A stretch of 16,018 nucleotides of DNA, taken from positions 1-16,018 of the forward strand of contig PHAF01000025.1 of assembly GCA_002841605.1 (NCBI GenBank), in the 5' to 3' direction. Made by a program: the position numbers and the translations under genes. Positions 14,206 through 16,018 of this stretch are shown here, in pieces. The DNA comes from Firmicutes bacterium HGW-Firmicutes-10 (GTDB taxonomy: Bacteria; Bacillota_I; Bacilli_A; Erysipelotrichales; Erysipelotrichaceae). A model generated the notes under the pieces. The model was not told where the DNA came from and ran no database searches. It worked only from the letters and a program-made list of their open reading frames with translations. The stretch's first letter is position 1. The number at the start of each line of letters is the position of its first letter.

Positions 14206-15297
14206 ATGTTTAAAAAACAGCCGCTCAGTACTGTCATTACGCTTTTGACAGTCATTATCCTGATGTTTGACTTCCTTGGTCCGATCCGGGTGTTTTCATC
14301 TTATGAAAACCGTTATCTTACCCAACGTCCGAAGTTGAACTGGCAGGATGTCATCGACGGAAAATGGATGTTGTCTTACGAAGAATTCATCAATGATCAA
14401 TTCATGATCCGGGATGGATGGATCACGTTGAAATCACTTAGTGAACGATTTTTGATGAAGCAGGAAAACAATGGCATCCTGTTTGGCAAAGAAGGCTATC
14501 TGTTTGACAAAATATTGGAACTAAACGAACAAGCCACGCTTAATCTTCGTTATCTGGCTGAATTTGAGAAACTGGTAAATGCACCGCTTACCTCGGTGAT
14601 TATTCCGAATTCTTATGCAATTTATCCTCATTTGCTGCCCAAAGGAGTTTCAGTGATAGATCAGCTCGATTTGATTGAAAAGTGGGACAAGAATCTAAGT
14701 TTATTAAGAATAGATCGACAATTACTGGCAAATAACAAGCAATCGTTATATTACAAAAATGACCATCATTGGAACCTTAAAGGTGCGTATATCGCCTATA
14801 CAGCTCTTTGTGAGCAATGGGGACTAACCCCTTTCTCATATGAGTCATTTGCCATTGAATATCAGGCTGACTTTTTGGGAACTTACTATGCGAAAGCGAA
14901 ACCCTCTTCGGTAATTGCGGATCGATTGGAATTCATTGATCCAAACATCCATTCTTATAGAGTCGGTGACAAGACATTCTCGTCGATCATCGATCGTAGT
15001 AAGCTTTCCACACACGATAAATATGGCGCATTTTTGCATGGCAACATCGGCCTTTCAACCGTTATTGTTAATCAAGCAGAGAATGCTTCGCGATTGCTCG
15101 TCATAAAAGATTCTTATGCCAACAGTCTGATTCCATATCTTACCATGCATTTTGATGAGGTAGTCATTGTTGATTTGCGTCATTTCTCCGGTTCATTATC
15201 TTCGGTCATGCAATCCGAATCGTTCGATCAGATATTGTTCATTCAAAATTTTTCTAATTTCATTTCTGATGCACATCTTGCTAAGTTGAGATATTAA
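14206..15297 (+). CDS. DHHW-family (AlgX/AlgJ-like) protein
   Basis: A 363-residue protein with one N-terminal membrane segment (about 9-30) and an extracytoplasmic domain. The motif that names the family is present as NDHHWNLKGAY (185-195), with a second active-site region LLVIKDSYANSLIPYL (297-312). These correspond to the Asp-His and Ser elements of the SGNH-like fold in AlgX and AlgJ, which bind or transfer acetyl groups in alginate O-acetylation. Partnership with the MBOAT protein is strongly suggested by the 8-base gap. The start at ATG 14206 follows from the AGGAGG site. I see no terminator after it, so transcripts may continue into the next small gene. Confidence 0.88.
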   Translation: MFKKQPLSTVITLLTVIILMFDFLGPIRVFSSYENRYLTQRPKLNWQDVIDGKWMLSYEEFINDQFMIRDGWITLKSLSERFLMKQENNGILFGKEGYLFDKILELNEQATLNLRYLAEFEKLVNAPLTSVIIPNSYAIYPHLLPKGVSVIDQLDLIEKWDKNLSLLRIDRQLLANNKQSLYYKNDHHWNLKGAYIAYTALCEQWGLTPFSYESFAIEYQADFLGTYYAKAKPSSVIADRLEFIDPNIHSYRVGDKTFSSIIDRSKLSTHDKYGAFLHGNIGLSTVIVNQAENASRLLVIKDSYANSLIPYLTMHFDEVVIVDLRHFSGSLSSVMQSESFDQILFIQNFSNFISDAHLAKLRY

Positions 15298-15306
15298 TTA
15301 CAATGA

Positions 15307-15334
15307 TTGAATATATACCCGTATTTTGTATAAT
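15307..15334 (+). promoter_or_regulatory. Promoter of the HesB/IscA-like gene
   Basis: TTGAAT (15307-15312) and a perfect TATAAT (15329-15334) are 16 bases apart. The transcript would start near 15341, giving a very short leader before the GGAGG at 15347. Flanking AT-rich inverted repeats ATATATAC (15311-15318) and GTATATAT (15339-15346) bracket the -10. Confidence 0.65.
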
Positions 15335-15357
15335 GATAGTATATATGGAGGTCAATT

Positions 15358-15642
15358 ATGAGAATTACCGATAACGCCAAAGTAGTTTTACAGAAGGTCA
15401 TGTTAGAGAATGAACGCGATTGCTTATGGGTAGGTATGCAAGAAACTTGTTGCGGAACTTCGATCAGTGTCGCTTTAGCCATAGCAGCAGATGATGACAA
15501 GGTCATTGAGATCAATGGAATTCCTGTGATCATGCAACTTGAGGCAGTTGAGCGTGCCGATAGCATCGAAATCGATGAAAAAGATGGACAGCTGTTCTTC
15601 AATGATACTCAAGCAGCAGATTGTGCGAACTGTTCACACTAA
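15358..15642 (+). CDS. Small cysteine-rich HesB/IscA-like protein
   Basis: A 94-residue soluble protein. The N-terminal MRITDNAKVVLQKVMLEN and the following ETCCGTSISVALA (29-41) resemble the HesB/IscA fold, and more closely the small HesB-like (seleno)protein group, where a Cys or selenocysteine occupies the conserved position. Cysteines are at 22, 31, 32, 89 and 92; the last two form CANC, close to the C-terminus as in iron-sulfur carriers but with CxxC in place of the usual CGC. The role is therefore probably metal or iron-sulfur binding, not proven. It has its own promoter and terminator and a GGAGG site. It lies immediately upstream of a copper-pump gene, but that is separately promoted. 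Confidence 0.7.
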   Translation: MRITDNAKVVLQKVMLENERDCLWVGMQETCCGTSISVALAIAADDDKVIEINGIPVIMQLEAVERADSIEIDEKDGQLFFNDTQAADCANCSH

Positions 15643-15647
15643 ACAAT

Positions 15648-15669
15648 GGAGCGAAAGCTCTTTTTGTTT
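15648..15669 (+). terminator. Intrinsic terminator after the HesB/IscA-like gene
   Basis: GGAGC-GAAA-GCTCT (15648-15661) forms a short stem with a GNRA-type tetraloop, followed by TTTTGTTT. Flanking AAACAA and TTGTTT may extend the stem. Confidence 0.78.
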
Positions 15670-15703
15670 GAAATTTATTTCACTTTTGCTCAGTGTATTT
15701 TAA

Positions 15704-15732
15704 TTGAATTATACCCCCCTAGGGTATATAAT
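15704..15732 (+). promoter_or_regulatory. Promoter of the copper ATPase gene
   Basis: TTGAAT (15704-15709) and a perfect TATAAT (15727-15732) are 17 bases apart. The spacer is almost entirely occupied by a GC-rich palindrome, so binding there would block RNA polymerase. Confidence 0.85.
15710..15728. promoter_or_regulatory. CsoR-type copper operator
   Basis: TATACCCCCCTAGGGTATA contains arms TATACCC and GGGTATA around a 5-base centre. This C-run/G-run dyad inside the promoter spacer is the known form of operators for the copper-sensing repressor CsoR. The repressor gene is not visible in the window; it may lie beyond the right edge. Confidence 0.82.
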
Positions 15733-15751
15733 AGCAACGAGGTGAGAAACT

Positions 15752-16018
15752 ATGATTGAAAAGCAGTACCAGGTAACCGGGATGACTTGCTCAGCTTGTG
15801 CCAGTGCCGTCAAACGGACATTAGGCAAGCTGGATGGCGTCGAGAATGCCGATGTGAATATGGCGACCGAACGGGTCAACATATTTTTAGATAACGAAGT
15901 TTCCTTTGATGTGTTGAAAAGTGCGGTAGAGAAAGCAGGCTATGGTCTTGAGGAAATCAAGAAAGCCAAGGAAGTGACGCTGTTGGTCGAAGGGATGACT
16001 TGTGCATCTTGTTCTTCC
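15752..16018 (+). CDS. copA: Copper-exporting P-type ATPase, N-terminal part (cut by window edge)
   Basis: The 89 visible codons hold one complete heavy-metal-associated domain with the ligand motif GMTCSAC (Cys13, Cys16) and the start of a second with GMTCASC (Cys84, Cys87). Two tandem N-terminal domains of this type are standard in Gram-positive CopA, which uses ATP to export Cu(I). The P-type core lies outside the window, so other metals are formally possible, but the CsoR-type operator supports copper. The GAGGTGAG ribosome site precedes ATG 15752. Confidence 0.88.
   Translation, partial: MIEKQYQVTGMTCSACASAVKRTLGKLDGVENADVNMATERVNIFLDNEVSFDVLKSAVEKAGYGLEEIKKAKEVTLLVEGMTCASCSS

Noticed and set aside
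15294..15602. Minus-strand open frame of 102 codons opposite the HesB/IscA-like gene
   Set aside because: It is antisense to a gene with clear promoter, ribosome site and terminator; it shows no family features.

Overview
The window looks like a chromosomal segment of a low-GC, Gram-positive-type bacterium (Bacillota, possibly near Erysipelotrichia; the exact group is a guess). Supporting signs are lipobox lipoproteins, strong GGAGG ribosome sites, near-consensus sigma-A promoters, an FtsEX plus cell-wall hydrolase module, and OpuA-, YitT- and CopA-type genes. TGA is used as a stop (ftsX, the permease), so the code is standard. No RNA gene, insertion sequence, phage gene or CRISPR array is visible; the segment reads as ordinary housekeeping and envelope chromosome.

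Left part (1-8304), all on the minus strand. In transcription order it holds a YitT-family membrane protein, ftsE, ftsX, a secreted coiled-coil/M23 peptidoglycan hydrolase, a CapA-like metallophosphatase lipoprotein, a cytoplasmic family 2 glycoside hydrolase, and the start of a DAK2-domain protein that runs off the left edge. ftsE, ftsX and the hydrolase gene overlap one another and form a translationally coupled operon. It most likely encodes a divisome-gated cell-wall hydrolysis machine (FtsEX transmits ATP hydrolysis to the hydrolase outside the membrane).

Middle part (8305-12120). An osmoprotectant ABC transporter operon on the plus strand (binding lipoprotein, permease, ATPase with tandem CBS domains) is driven by a perfect consensus promoter. 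A 9-bp perfect inverted repeat brackets that promoter and is a strong candidate operator. The operon converges with a minus-strand pyrrolidone-carboxylate peptidase gene (pcp). The two stop codons overlap, and each gene's terminator hairpin lies inside the other's coding sequence.

Right part (12121-16018), all plus strand. A small lipoprotein, an AlgI-type MBOAT acyltransferase and a DHHW-family protein form an operon that probably O-acylates an envelope polymer. After it come a small cysteine-rich HesB/IscA-like protein gene with its own promoter and terminator, and then the start of a copper P-type ATPase gene (cut by the right edge) whose promoter spacer is a CsoR-type palindrome.

Several starts were moved downstream from the longest open frame because a clear ribosome site, and in two cases a promoter, sits inside the extended frame: the M23 hydrolase, ftsE, pcp, the DHHW gene and the glycoside hydrolase. 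No gap without a gene exceeds 300 bases.
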